Source: CAZJFH01 sp964545205
GTDB taxonomy: Bacteria > Pseudomonadota > Alphaproteobacteria > Rhodospirillales > Magnetospirillaceae
NCBI GenBank assembly: GCA_964545205.1
Contig: CAZJFH010000019.1
Location: 1-64,000, forward strand
DNA: 64,000 bases
Direction of reading: 5' to 3'
This document shows, in pieces, positions 54,336 to 62,455 of this stretch (position 1 is its first letter; each line of letters begins with the position of its first letter). The notes under the pieces were generated by a model. It saw nothing but the letters and a program-made list of their open reading frames with translations, was not told where the DNA came from and ran no database searches. The translations under genes were made by a program, and so were the position numbers.

Positions 54336-55100
54336 ATGACCAGCTTCACCGATCGCACCGTTTTCATCACCGGCGCCACGTCGGGTTTCGGCGCCGCCGC
54401 CGCCCGTCGATTCGCCGCCGCCGGCGCCCGCCTGGTGGTCTGCGGCCGCCGCGCCGACCGGCTCGAGGCGCTGGCCGCCGAACTGGCCCCGGTGCCGGTG
54501 CATCCGGTGACCCTGGACGTGCGCGACCGCGACGCGGTGTTCGCCGCCGTCGCGACGCTGCCCGAGAAATTCGCCGCCGTCGACCTGCTGGTCAACAACG
54601 CCGGACTGGCCCTGGGGCTGGAGCCGGCGCACCGGGCCGATCTCGACGACTGGGAGCAGATGGTCGACACCAACTGCAAGGGCCTGATGTACTGCACCCG
54701 GGCGCTGCTGCCGGGCATGGTCGAACGCGACCGCGGCCACGTCATCAATATCGGTTCGGTCGCCGGCTCGTACCCCTATCCCGGCGGCAACGCCTACGGC
54801 GCCAGCAAGGCGTTCGTGAAGCAGTTCTCGCTGAACCTGCGCGCCGACCTGGTCGGCACCCGCGTGCGGGTGACCAATATCGAGCCCGGGCTGTGCGAGA
54901 CCGAGTTCTCGCTGGTGCGGTTCAAGGGGGACCGCGACAAGGCCGGAAAGGTCTACCAGGGCACGACACCGCTGTCGGCCGACGACATCGCCGAGTGCAT
55001 CTTCTGGACCGCGGCGGTGCCCGAGCACATGAACATCAACCGGCTCGAGGTGATGCCGGTCGTCCAGGGCTTCGGTCCGTTCAAGATTGCGAAGGAATGA
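54336..55100 (+). CDS. short-chain dehydrogenase/reductase (YdfG-like)
   Basis: A 254-residue NADP-type SDR. The cofactor loop is TGATSGFGAA, with CGRRADRL favouring NADP(H). NNAGLAL follows, and the catalytic serine, tyrosine and lysine lie in NIGSVAG and YGASKAFV. The LCETEFSLVRFKGD segment resembles 3-hydroxy-acid/serine dehydrogenases of the YdfG group. AGGAG precedes the start. It converges on the betaine operon. Confidence 0.88.
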   Translation: MTSFTDRTVFITGATSGFGAAAARRFAAAGARLVVCGRRADRLEALAAELAPVPVHPVTLDVRDRDAVFAAVATLPEKFAAVDLLVNNAGLALGLEPAHRADLDDWEQMVDTNCKGLMYCTRALLPGMVERDRGHVINIGSVAGSYPYPGGNAYGASKAFVKQFSLNLRADLVGTRVRVTNIEPGLCETEFSLVRFKGDRDKAGKVYQGTTPLSADDIAECIFWTAAVPEHMNINRLEVMPVVQGFGPFKIAKE

Positions 55101-55107
55101 AAAAGGG

Positions 55108-55160
55108 TTCACCACGACGGCACGAGGGCATGACGTAGAGCGGAGTGCCGTCGTGGTGAA
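55108..55160. terminator. 16-base perfect inverted repeat between convergent genes
   Basis: TTCACCACGACGGCAC (55108-55123) pairs perfectly with GTGCCGTCGTGGTGAA (55145-55160) across 21 bases. It fills the gap between the SDR gene and the methyltransferase operon and is preceded by AAAAAGGG. It can serve as a bidirectional terminator. Its CACGACGGCACGAGGGCA unit resembles dispersed intergenic palindromes seen in proteobacteria, so it may also be a REP-like repeat. Confidence 0.6.
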
Positions 55161-55168
55161 TCGATCCC

Positions 55169-55997
55169 TTACTCGGGCTTCTGGAAGTGCAGGATGCCCC
55201 AGGCCAGATAGCCGGTGTCGGCCGCCTTGACCCAGTTCTCCAGCCCGACCAGCATGCGGTCGAGGAACGGCTTGCTCGACAGCGCCACGACGTTGTCGTA
55301 GTTGCGGCGCAGTTCCTCGCCGACCCGGAAGTAGTGATTGCGGAGCTGCGGGCTGAGGTCCTCGATGCCGCGCTCGACGAAGCCGAGTTCCTTCGCCGCC
55401 TGGCGGTAGAAGGCGAACGAGCCCAGCGAGTCGAGATGGATGCGGTCGTAGACCGGCTGCAGCACGCCGGGCGGGCACGCGTCGGCCTGCATCGGGTCGG
55501 TGAAGACCAGATGGCCGCCCGGCCGCAGCACCCGGAACGCCTCGGCCAGCACCTTGCGACGATCGGCGCTGTGCAGGATGGCGTCCTGCGACCACACGAC
55601 GTCGTGGCTGGCGTCGGGGGCCGGCACGTCCTCGAAGCTGCCTTGGATCACGGTGATCCGGTCGGCCAGCCCCTGCTCGGCGGTCAGCCGGCGGTTGGTT
55701 TCGTTCTGGGTCTCGCTGATGTTGAGGCAGGTGACGCTGCAGCCGAACCGCTCGGCCAGATAACGCGCCGCGCCGCCGTAGCCGGCGCCGAAGTCGATCA
55801 CCCGGGTCGACGGGCCGAAGCCCCCCACCGCCGCGGCCATCCGCTCCACCGTCCGCCGGCTCGCCGGCTTGATCGGCTCGTCCGCCGGCTGGTAGATGCC
55901 GACATGGATGTCCTCGCCGCCCCAGATATTGAAGTAGAACTGATCGGCCTCGCGGCTGTCGTAATAGACCTTGGCCTTGTCGGCGATCACTGCGGCA

Positions 55998-56005
<8 letters not shown>
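55169..56005 (-). CDS. sarcosine/dimethylglycine N-methyltransferase
   Basis: A 278-residue class I SAM methyltransferase. The nucleotide loop is VIDFGAGYGGAARYLAE, followed by NISETQNETNRR, VVWSQDAILHS and LVFTDPMQAD. In size and motif pattern it matches the enzyme carrying out the second and third methylations from glycine to betaine. The start overlaps the upstream glycine/sarcosine methyltransferase by eight bases. It works with that enzyme and with MetK-made SAM; the product betaine is an osmoprotectant. Confidence 0.85.
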
Positions 56006-56834
<829 letters not shown>

Positions 56835-56866
56835 TTTTCCCCCTCTTCGGGTGTCGAGCGCTACCG

Positions 56867-58042
56867 TCACGCGACCGCCATGTCGCAGTCTGCGGCAAGG
56901 GCGGCGGCTTTGTCGGTGCGCTCCCAGGTGAATTCCGGCTCGGTGCGGCCGAAGTGGCCGTTGGCCGCGGTCTTGCGGTAGATCGGGCGCAGCAGGTCCA
57001 GCATCTGCACGATGCCCTTCGGGCGCAGGTCGAAATGGCGCCGGATCAGTTCCTCGATCCGGGTCTCCGCGACCTTGGCCGTGCCGAAGGTGCTGACGTG
57101 GATCGACACCGGCTTGGCGACGCCGATCGCGTAGGCGATCTGGACCTCGCAGATGTCGGCCAGCCCGGCGGCGACGACGTTCTTGGCGACGTAGCGCGCG
57201 GCATAGGCGGCCGAACGGTCGACCTTCGACGGATCCTTGCCCGAGAAGGCGCCGCCGCCGTGGCGGCCCATGCCGCCGTAGGTGTCGACGATGATCTTGC
57301 GCCCGGTCAGGCCGCAGTCGCCGACCGGACCGCCGATCACGAACCGGCCGGTCGGGTTGACCAGGAACTCGACCGTGCTGGTGTCGATGTCGGCCGGCAG
57401 CTCCGGCTTGATGATCGTCTCGATCACCGCTTCCTTGAGCTGCTCGTACGAGACCTCGGGGTCGTGCTGGGTCGACAGCACCACCGCGTCGATCGCCGCC
57501 GGGCGGTCGTCGACGTAGCGCACCGAGACCTGCGACTTGACGTCCGGACGCAGCCACTTCAGCTCGCCGGACTTGCGCACCGCCGCCTGGCGGGCGGTCA
57601 GGCGATGGGCGAGCTGGATCGGCAGCGGCATCAGCTCGGGCGTCTCGCGGCAGGCGTAGCCGAACATCAGCCCCTGGTCGCCGGCGCCCTGGTCGAGGTC
57701 GAGCCCGGCGCCCTCGTCGACGCCCTGGGCGATGTCCGGGGACTGCTTGTCCAGGCTGACCAGAACGGCGCAGCTGCGACCGTCGAAACCGAAGCGCGGG
57801 TCGTCGTAGCCGATGTCGCAGATGGTCTCGCGCGCCACCTCGCTGTAGTCGACCTGGGCCGTCGTGGTGATCTCGCCCGACAGCACGCACAGGCCGGTGT
57901 TCACGAGCGTCTCGCAGGCGACGCGCGCCTTCGGATCCTGCGCCAGGATGGCGTCGAGAACCGCGTCGGAGACGTTGTCGGCGACCTTGTCGGGATGGCC
58001 GGCGCCGACCGATTCGGACGAGAAAATGTAAGAGCGCGACAC
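56867..58042 (-). CDS. metK: S-adenosylmethionine synthetase
   Basis: A 391-residue enzyme making SAM from methionine and ATP. SESVGAGHPDKVADNVSDAV opens the ATP site, GAGDQGLMFGY is the flexible-loop signature, and the GGGAFSGKDPSKVDRSAAY motif is complete. The start is GTG; AGGAGG lies 11 bases upstream, and an out-of-frame ATG sits between them. It heads an operon with the two betaine methyltransferases, so this copy may be dedicated to osmoprotectant synthesis; a second metK elsewhere is possible. Confidence 0.95.
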   Translation of the reverse strand: MSRSYIFSSESVGAGHPDKVADNVSDAVLDAILAQDPKARVACETLVNTGLCVLSGEITTTAQVDYSEVARETICDIGYDDPRFGFDGRSCAVLVSLDKQSPDIAQGVDEGAGLDLDQGAGDQGLMFGYACRETPELMPLPIQLAHRLTARQAAVRKSGELKWLRPDVKSQVSVRYVDDRPAAIDAVVLSTQHDPEVSYEQLKEAVIETIIKPELPADIDTSTVEFLVNPTGRFVIGGPVGDCGLTGRKIIVDTYGGMGRHGGGAFSGKDPSKVDRSAAYAARYVAKNVVAAGLADICEVQIAYAIGVAKPVSIHVSTFGTAKVAETRIEELIRRHFDLRPKGIVQMLDLLRPIYRKTAANGHFGRTEPEFTWERTDKAAALAADCDMAVA

Positions 58043-58081
58043 TGGTTGTCATTCCTCCTGATTGGGCGGCGCCTCCCCCCG

Positions 58082-58144
58082 CGGCACATGTTCGAGCCGC
58101 ACAGAAACACCGCTGAATTCGACGAACGCCGCGACAATGTGCCG
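58082..58144 (-). promoter_or_regulatory. structured 5' leader candidate of the metK-betaine operon
   Basis: On the minus strand CGGCACAT (58144-58137) can pair perfectly with ATGTGCCG (58089-58082), closing a 47-base internal region that contains further GC-rich complementary segments. The stem ends 40 bases before the metK start. I could not match it to the SAM-I, SAM-II or SAM/SAH riboswitch signatures by eye. A salt- or SAM-responsive RNA is a hypothesis. Confidence 0.4.
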
Positions 58145-58218
58145 AGGCCTGTCACGTATCCGGCTACGCGGCCGCGCCGCGACAACGGAACATGCCAAGT
58201 CACGGCTTCGCCGCCAGT

Positions 58219-58316
58219 CGAACGAATAGTGACGACGTGAGTTGACTCATTGTGAGCCGGCACGATTGGCGCACGCCGAACGGACAGATTCACTTTCGGC
58301 ACGCGCCGAACGAATA
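58219..58316. repeat. repeated CGAACGAATA motif in the long intergenic region
   Basis: CGAACGAATA occurs at 58219-58228 and 58307-58316, with a related CCGAACGGA at about 58277-58285. The region 58043-58513 contains no gene, is unusually AT-rich near 58310-58385 (TTATAAATC), and separates divergent metK and the exported-protein gene. The copies may be a regulator's binding sites. No protein is identified. Confidence 0.35.
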
Positions 58317-58513
58317 TGAGGTGATTAAAAGCGCATTCGCACGCAAAGTCCACCTTATAAATCAGGCAAATTTGATGTAAGCTGCACGGTTTGGCCGGTC
58401 GCCGCCGCTCGCCTCCCCGAACGCGTGCCCCGCTGCGCTGGAACCACCCGGCCCGCGAGGCAGTTATTCGGGACGCACCGATCCGGTGCTGGAAGCATCT
58501 TGGAGACTGACCG

Positions 58514-59089
58514 ATGAAGCACACGCTTTTGCGCGGCGCCGCCGCCGCCGCCCTCGTCCTCGGCCTCGCCGGCACCGCCGTCGCGCAGGGCGCGTCCCAG
58601 AGCGCCCCGCCCGGCCTCGCCGACAAGGAGCCCCTGCCCCCCGGCATCGAGAAGCGCGGCGGCGATCTGCCGTCCGGCCTGGAAGGCCGCCTCGACACGG
58701 GCGAGACCACCGGCGACGGCCAGACGGCCGCGGCCGGCGATGCCGAGGCCGGCGCCGACCAGACCGCCGCCGTCAGCGCCGACGTCTCGGCCGACACCCT
58801 GAGCTCGGCCTTCGACAACATGTCGGCCGAGATCGCCGAGCTGGGCGGGCTGAGCGACCTCGCCGACGAGGACGTCCGCATCGTCAAGGCCGCGGCCGTG
58901 GGCGGGGACTTCGACGTCGAAGGCGCGGCGGCGAAGAACGAGGCGCAGATCTCGGAACTGCGCGGCAAGATCGAAGACAGCAGCGCCGTCAAGGACGCGC
59001 TGGAGAAGAACAACGTCGCCGTCGACGAGGTCGTCGCCGTGGATGTCGGCGCCGACGGCAAGATCACCGTGTTCACCCACGGCGGCTGA
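58514..59089 (+). CDS. exported low-complexity acidic protein
   Basis: A 191-residue protein with a clear signal peptide (LLRGAAAAALVLGLAGTAVAQ). Next comes a Pro/Gly-rich part with repeats of the type PPGLADKEPLPPGIEKRGGD, then an acidic Ala/Asp-rich central region, and a C-terminal compact part (VAVDEVVAVDVGADGKITVF). I recognise no function. It is divergent from the betaine operon, with which it could share salt regulation. Confidence 0.6.
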   Translation: MKHTLLRGAAAAALVLGLAGTAVAQGASQSAPPGLADKEPLPPGIEKRGGDLPSGLEGRLDTGETTGDGQTAAAGDAEAGADQTAAVSADVSADTLSSAFDNMSAEIAELGGLSDLADEDVRIVKAAAVGGDFDVEGAAAKNEAQISELRGKIEDSSAVKDALEKNNVAVDEVVAVDVGADGKITVFTHGG

Positions 59090-59106
59090 TCGGGCCGGGA
59101 TGCAAA

Positions 59107-59138
59107 AAGGGCGGCGGGGCGATGGCCCCGCCGCCCTT
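59107..59138 (-). terminator. intrinsic terminator of csbD
   Basis: AAGGGCGGCGGGGC and GCCCCGCCGCCCTT form a perfect 14-base-pair stem with a four-base loop. On the minus strand it is followed by TTTTT (complement of 59104-59108), so it terminates csbD and can also stop plus-strand transcription from the exported-protein gene. Confidence 0.85.
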
Positions 59139-59159
59139 CGCGCGTCCGACGCCCGGGCG

Positions 59160-59360
59160 TCAGTGGATGCTGCGCGTCCAGGTGTCCAGTTCGCGCTCAG
59201 CCTCCTCCTTGGAGTAGCCGTAGCGTTCCTGAAGGCGCCCGGCCATCTCGTCGCGCTTGCCCTTCGCGAGTTCCAGGTCGTCGTCGGTCAGCTTGCCCCA
59301 GCGCTGCCGGGCCATGCCCTTGTACTGTTTCCAGTTGCCTTCGATCATGTCCCAGTTCAT
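59160..59360 (-). CDS. CsbD-family stress protein
   Basis: A 66-residue hydrophilic protein matching CsbD/YjbJ: it begins MNWDMIEGNWKQYKGMARQR, continues WGKLTDDDLELAKGKRDEM and ends YGYSKEEAERELDTW. Members are strongly induced by osmotic and general stress; the molecular role is unknown. AGGAGG lies six to seven bases upstream of the ATG. A strong terminator follows. Confidence 0.92.
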   Translation of the reverse strand: MNWDMIEGNWKQYKGMARQRWGKLTDDDLELAKGKRDEMAGRLQERYGYSKEEAERELDTWTRSIH

Positions 59361-59443
59361 GGACAACCTCCTGGTCGGTACCAATCTGATACCCCGTCAA
59401 CACCGGCCCGCCCCCAAGGGTTCCCGAACGGTTAGGACCGCCG

Positions 59444-59902
59444 ATGAAACCGATTACCACCCTCGCGTCGCTGATCGCCGTCGCCGCCGTGGCCGGGGCC
59501 GCGGTCGCGTGGCTGGTGCCGGGCAGCACGGTGGCGGTCGATGCCGGCGATCCCAAACTGGTGGCGCTGGGGGCGGAGGTCTATGCCGAGCATTGCGCCG
59601 CGTGCCACGGCGCCGAGCTCGAGGGTCAGCCCAACTGGCGCGAGCGCAACGCCGAGGGCCGCCTGCCGGCGCCGCCGCACGACGCCAGCGGCCACACCTG
59701 GCACCATGCCGACGACGTGCTGTTCCGGATCACCAAGTACGGCCTGGAGGGCATCGCGCCGCCCGGCTACGAGACCGACATGCCGGCCTACGAGGGCGTG
59801 CTCGGCGACCGCGAGATCAACGCCGTGCTGTCCTACATCAAGTCGCAGTGGCCGCCGGAAATCCGCGCCCGGCAGGAACGGCTCAGCGCGGCAGCCCGCT
59901 AG
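59444..59902 (+). CDS. monoheme cytochrome c
   Basis: A 152-residue c-type cytochrome with an uncleaved anchor or signal (LIAVAAVAGAAVAWL). The heme site CAACH is at 51-55 and the likely distal methionine is in YETDMPAYEG. DREINAVLSYIKSQWP is the typical C-terminal helix. It is periplasmic or membrane-attached and moves electrons to or from an unknown partner. Its 3' end overlaps the mprF 3' end by 20 bases, convergently. Confidence 0.88.
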   Translation: MKPITTLASLIAVAAVAGAAVAWLVPGSTVAVDAGDPKLVALGAEVYAEHCAACHGAELEGQPNWRERNAEGRLPAPPHDASGHTWHHADDVLFRITKYGLEGIAPPGYETDMPAYEGVLGDREINAVLSYIKSQWPPEIRARQERLSAAAR

Positions 59903-62375
59903 CCAGGCGGGCGGCGGCGGGTCCGGCGATCTCCTCGGCCAGGGCCGGGATGGCGGCCTCGGCCGGCACGGCCGCGTAGACCGGGTGCCACTCGGGCGCG
60001 TAATCCTCGAGCCGTCGGCGGTCGGCGAGCCCGCGGCCGCGGTCGCTGCGCGCGAGAAGTTCGGCCAGCGAGCGGAGCAGCGGATCACGCTGGTCGCCGG
60101 CCGCCAGCCCGAGCTCGAACCAGCGATAGCGGTTGGCCTTGCCCCACAGCATCACCTCGGCGGTGAGGAAGGCCTCGATGCCCGCGGGCGCGTCGTCGCT
60201 TCGGCGGACGCCGCCCAGGGCGAGGCCGCTGCCGCGGGCTCCGGCCCAGACCGGAGCCGCGGCGACCACCGTCTGCCCGATGCGCGCCACGGCCGTCGGG
60301 AACGGCGCCAGCCGGTCGGGATCGGCCTCGCCGAGCCGCCGCAACGCTTCGCCGGCCTGGCCGGCCGGCAGGATCTCGAACGTGGCGCCGGCGCGGCGGG
60401 CGTCGTCGTGCAGGCGCCGCAGCGCCGGACGGGCCGGCGCCTGAAGCGCGAACCGGCGCAACTGGACACGGGCGAGCTCGCCGATGCGGCTGAACCCGAG
60501 CCCGAGGTCCAGGTACAGCGGCCGGTGGGCGACCCGCAGGAACACGGGCTTGGCCCCCGCCGCCTCGGCCGCTTCGCGGAAGTTCCACGCCAGGTCCGGC
60601 CATGCCGCCTCGGGCCCGACCGGTTCGCCCAGCGCCACCCAGCGGTCGTCGGCGACGACGTACATGATGAAGGCGCCGCCGGCGGCGTCGAACATCAGCG
60701 CGACATCGCCCAGCAGCGCCCGGTTGGCGTCGGCGGCCGGCGACCGCCGCAGGATGATGGCCGCCGCGCGCGCACGCTCGCCCGGACCGGGAAGGCGTGG
60801 CGGTGGCGGGCGGCGCGCCAGCGCCATGGCGACCGGCACGGCCGCGAACACCGCCACGGCGGCGAAGCCGGCACGCAAGGCGCGCGCGGCGCCGTCGTCG
60901 AGCGCGACGCTGGTCCAGGCGGTCAGCGCCACCGGCTCGCCGGCGCGATGGAAGGCGACCACCGTCAGCCAGCCGACGGCGATCAGCACCGCCGCGCCGG
61001 CACCGAGCCAACTCGTCGACGGCCCCAGGGCGGCGATCGGCTGCAGGCGGTAGAAAATGCGCCGGCCGGCGACCAGCAACAGCATCAGGCCGCCGGCGGC
61101 GATGGTTTCCTCGTAGTCGAAGGCGCGCAGCAGCGCCGCCGCGCCGCCGAGCGCCAGCAGCGCCAGCGCCGCCCGATAGGCGCCCGACAGCCGCCGCGAG
61201 ATGCCGCGCGCCGTCAGCAGCAGACCCGCCCCGGCGCCGGCCGCCACGACGTGGGCGCCCTGCGGCACGGCCAGGGGCAGCGAGGCGGCGCTCATCGCCA
61301 GCCGCCGCGGATCGTCGGGCGTGGCGCCGGTCAGCAGCAGCATGGCGCCGGCCGCGAACACCAGCACCGACAGCGCCGCCGGCTCCAGCTCGCGCAGCCC
61401 GACCCGGGCCTGGCGTCCGGCGCGGCCGAGGCGCCGACCGCCCATGACGACCTCGTAGGCGGCCATGAAAACGGCGCCGAGCGCCAGCGGCACCAGATTG
61501 TAGGTCACCCGGAACAGCACCAGCGCGCCCAGCGTGGCGTCGGCCGGCACCTCCGGGGTCATCAGGACGACGGCGGTCTCGAACACCCCCAGCCCGCCGG
61601 GAACGTGGGTCACCAGCCCGGCGAGATTGGCGAGAACGTAGATGCCGACGAAGGCCCAGGGCGGCGGCGCGCCTTCGGGCAGCAGGACGTAGAGCGTCAT
61701 CGCCGCGAAGCCCAGGTCGGTGGCGGCGACCAGCATCTGCAGCGCCGCGGTGCGCGGCCCGGGAAAGGTGAAATTGCGGCCGAAGGCGCGGATCGGCCGG
61801 GTGCGGAATACGCCGACGACGACGTAGAGCGCCACCAGCAGCAGCGTGCCGATCCCGATCGCCTGCAGCGCCCCGGCGGCGATGCCCGACAGCGCCGCGA
61901 ACTTGTCCGGCGCCAAGGTCAGCGCCAGCGCCGCCAGGGTCGCCGCCCCGACCGCGAAGGTGAAGGCGCAGAACACGATCACCGCCGCCACCTCCAGCGC
62001 CGTCAGTCCGGCGGCCGTGTACATGCGGTAGCGGATGGCGCCGCCGGTCAGGGCGGCGAAGCCGGCCGAGTGGCTGATGGCGTGGCTGATGAACGAGGCC
62101 AGGAAGGTCAGCGGCACCGAGATGCGCCGCCGCAGGTAGTGGATCGCCAGCCAGTCGAAGCCGCCGAGCGCCAGATAGCTCCCCAAGGACGCCGCGAGCG
62201 ACAGCGCCACCGCCGTCCACGGCGTCTCGCGCAGCCGGGCGAACACGTCGGCGAGTTGATACTGCCCCAGGGCCTGCCGGAGCAGCCACAGGGCAAAGAC
62301 CAGAATGCCCAGCGACACCAGGGTGCCGATCAGCTTCCAGATCTTCCTCGGGATGATGCTCGCCAGTCTGCGCAT
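59883..62375 (-). CDS. mprF: phosphatidylglycerol lysyltransferase/flippase MprF
   Basis: An 830-residue protein. The N-terminal 500 residues are hydrophobic with about twelve to fourteen membrane helices, including the flippase-type segment THVPGGLGVFETAVVLM. The C-terminal 300 residues are the cytosolic aminoacyl-transferase domain (DUF2156 type), with ALLGDVALMFD and RYRWFELGLAAGD near the end. MprF moves lysine or alanine from tRNA to phosphatidylglycerol and flips the product, lowering envelope charge. The amino acid cannot be told from sequence. Confidence 0.9.
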   Translation of the reverse strand: MRRLASIIPRKIWKLIGTLVSLGILVFALWLLRQALGQYQLADVFARLRETPWTAVALSLAASLGSYLALGGFDWLAIHYLRRRISVPLTFLASFISHAISHSAGFAALTGGAIRYRMYTAAGLTALEVAAVIVFCAFTFAVGAATLAALALTLAPDKFAALSGIAAGALQAIGIGTLLLVALYVVVGVFRTRPIRAFGRNFTFPGPRTAALQMLVAATDLGFAAMTLYVLLPEGAPPPWAFVGIYVLANLAGLVTHVPGGLGVFETAVVLMTPEVPADATLGALVLFRVTYNLVPLALGAVFMAAYEVVMGGRRLGRAGRQARVGLRELEPAALSVLVFAAGAMLLLTGATPDDPRRLAMSAASLPLAVPQGAHVVAAGAGAGLLLTARGISRRLSGAYRAALALLALGGAAALLRAFDYEETIAAGGLMLLLVAGRRIFYRLQPIAALGPSTSWLGAGAAVLIAVGWLTVVAFHRAGEPVALTAWTSVALDDGAARALRAGFAAVAVFAAVPVAMALARRPPPPRLPGPGERARAAAIILRRSPAADANRALLGDVALMFDAAGGAFIMYVVADDRWVALGEPVGPEAAWPDLAWNFREAAEAAGAKPVFLRVAHRPLYLDLGLGFSRIGELARVQLRRFALQAPARPALRRLHDDARRAGATFEILPAGQAGEALRRLGEADPDRLAPFPTAVARIGQTVVAAAPVWAGARGSGLALGGVRRSDDAPAGIEAFLTAEVMLWGKANRYRWFELGLAAGDQRDPLLRSLAELLARSDRGRGLADRRRLEDYAPEWHPVYAAVPAEAAIPALAEEIAGPAAARLASGLPR

Positions 62376-62455
62376 GGCCCCACCGCTGCGGTCGCCCCAC
62401 AGATGGGGCCGCCGCGGCGGCTGCGCAGGGGGCCGTATACGACCGGATGCCCGCC

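Noticed and set aside
58043..58160. SAM-I, SAM-II or SAM/SAH riboswitch upstream of metK
   Set aside because: Consensus elements of these classes were not found by eye; only an unspecified structured leader is reported.
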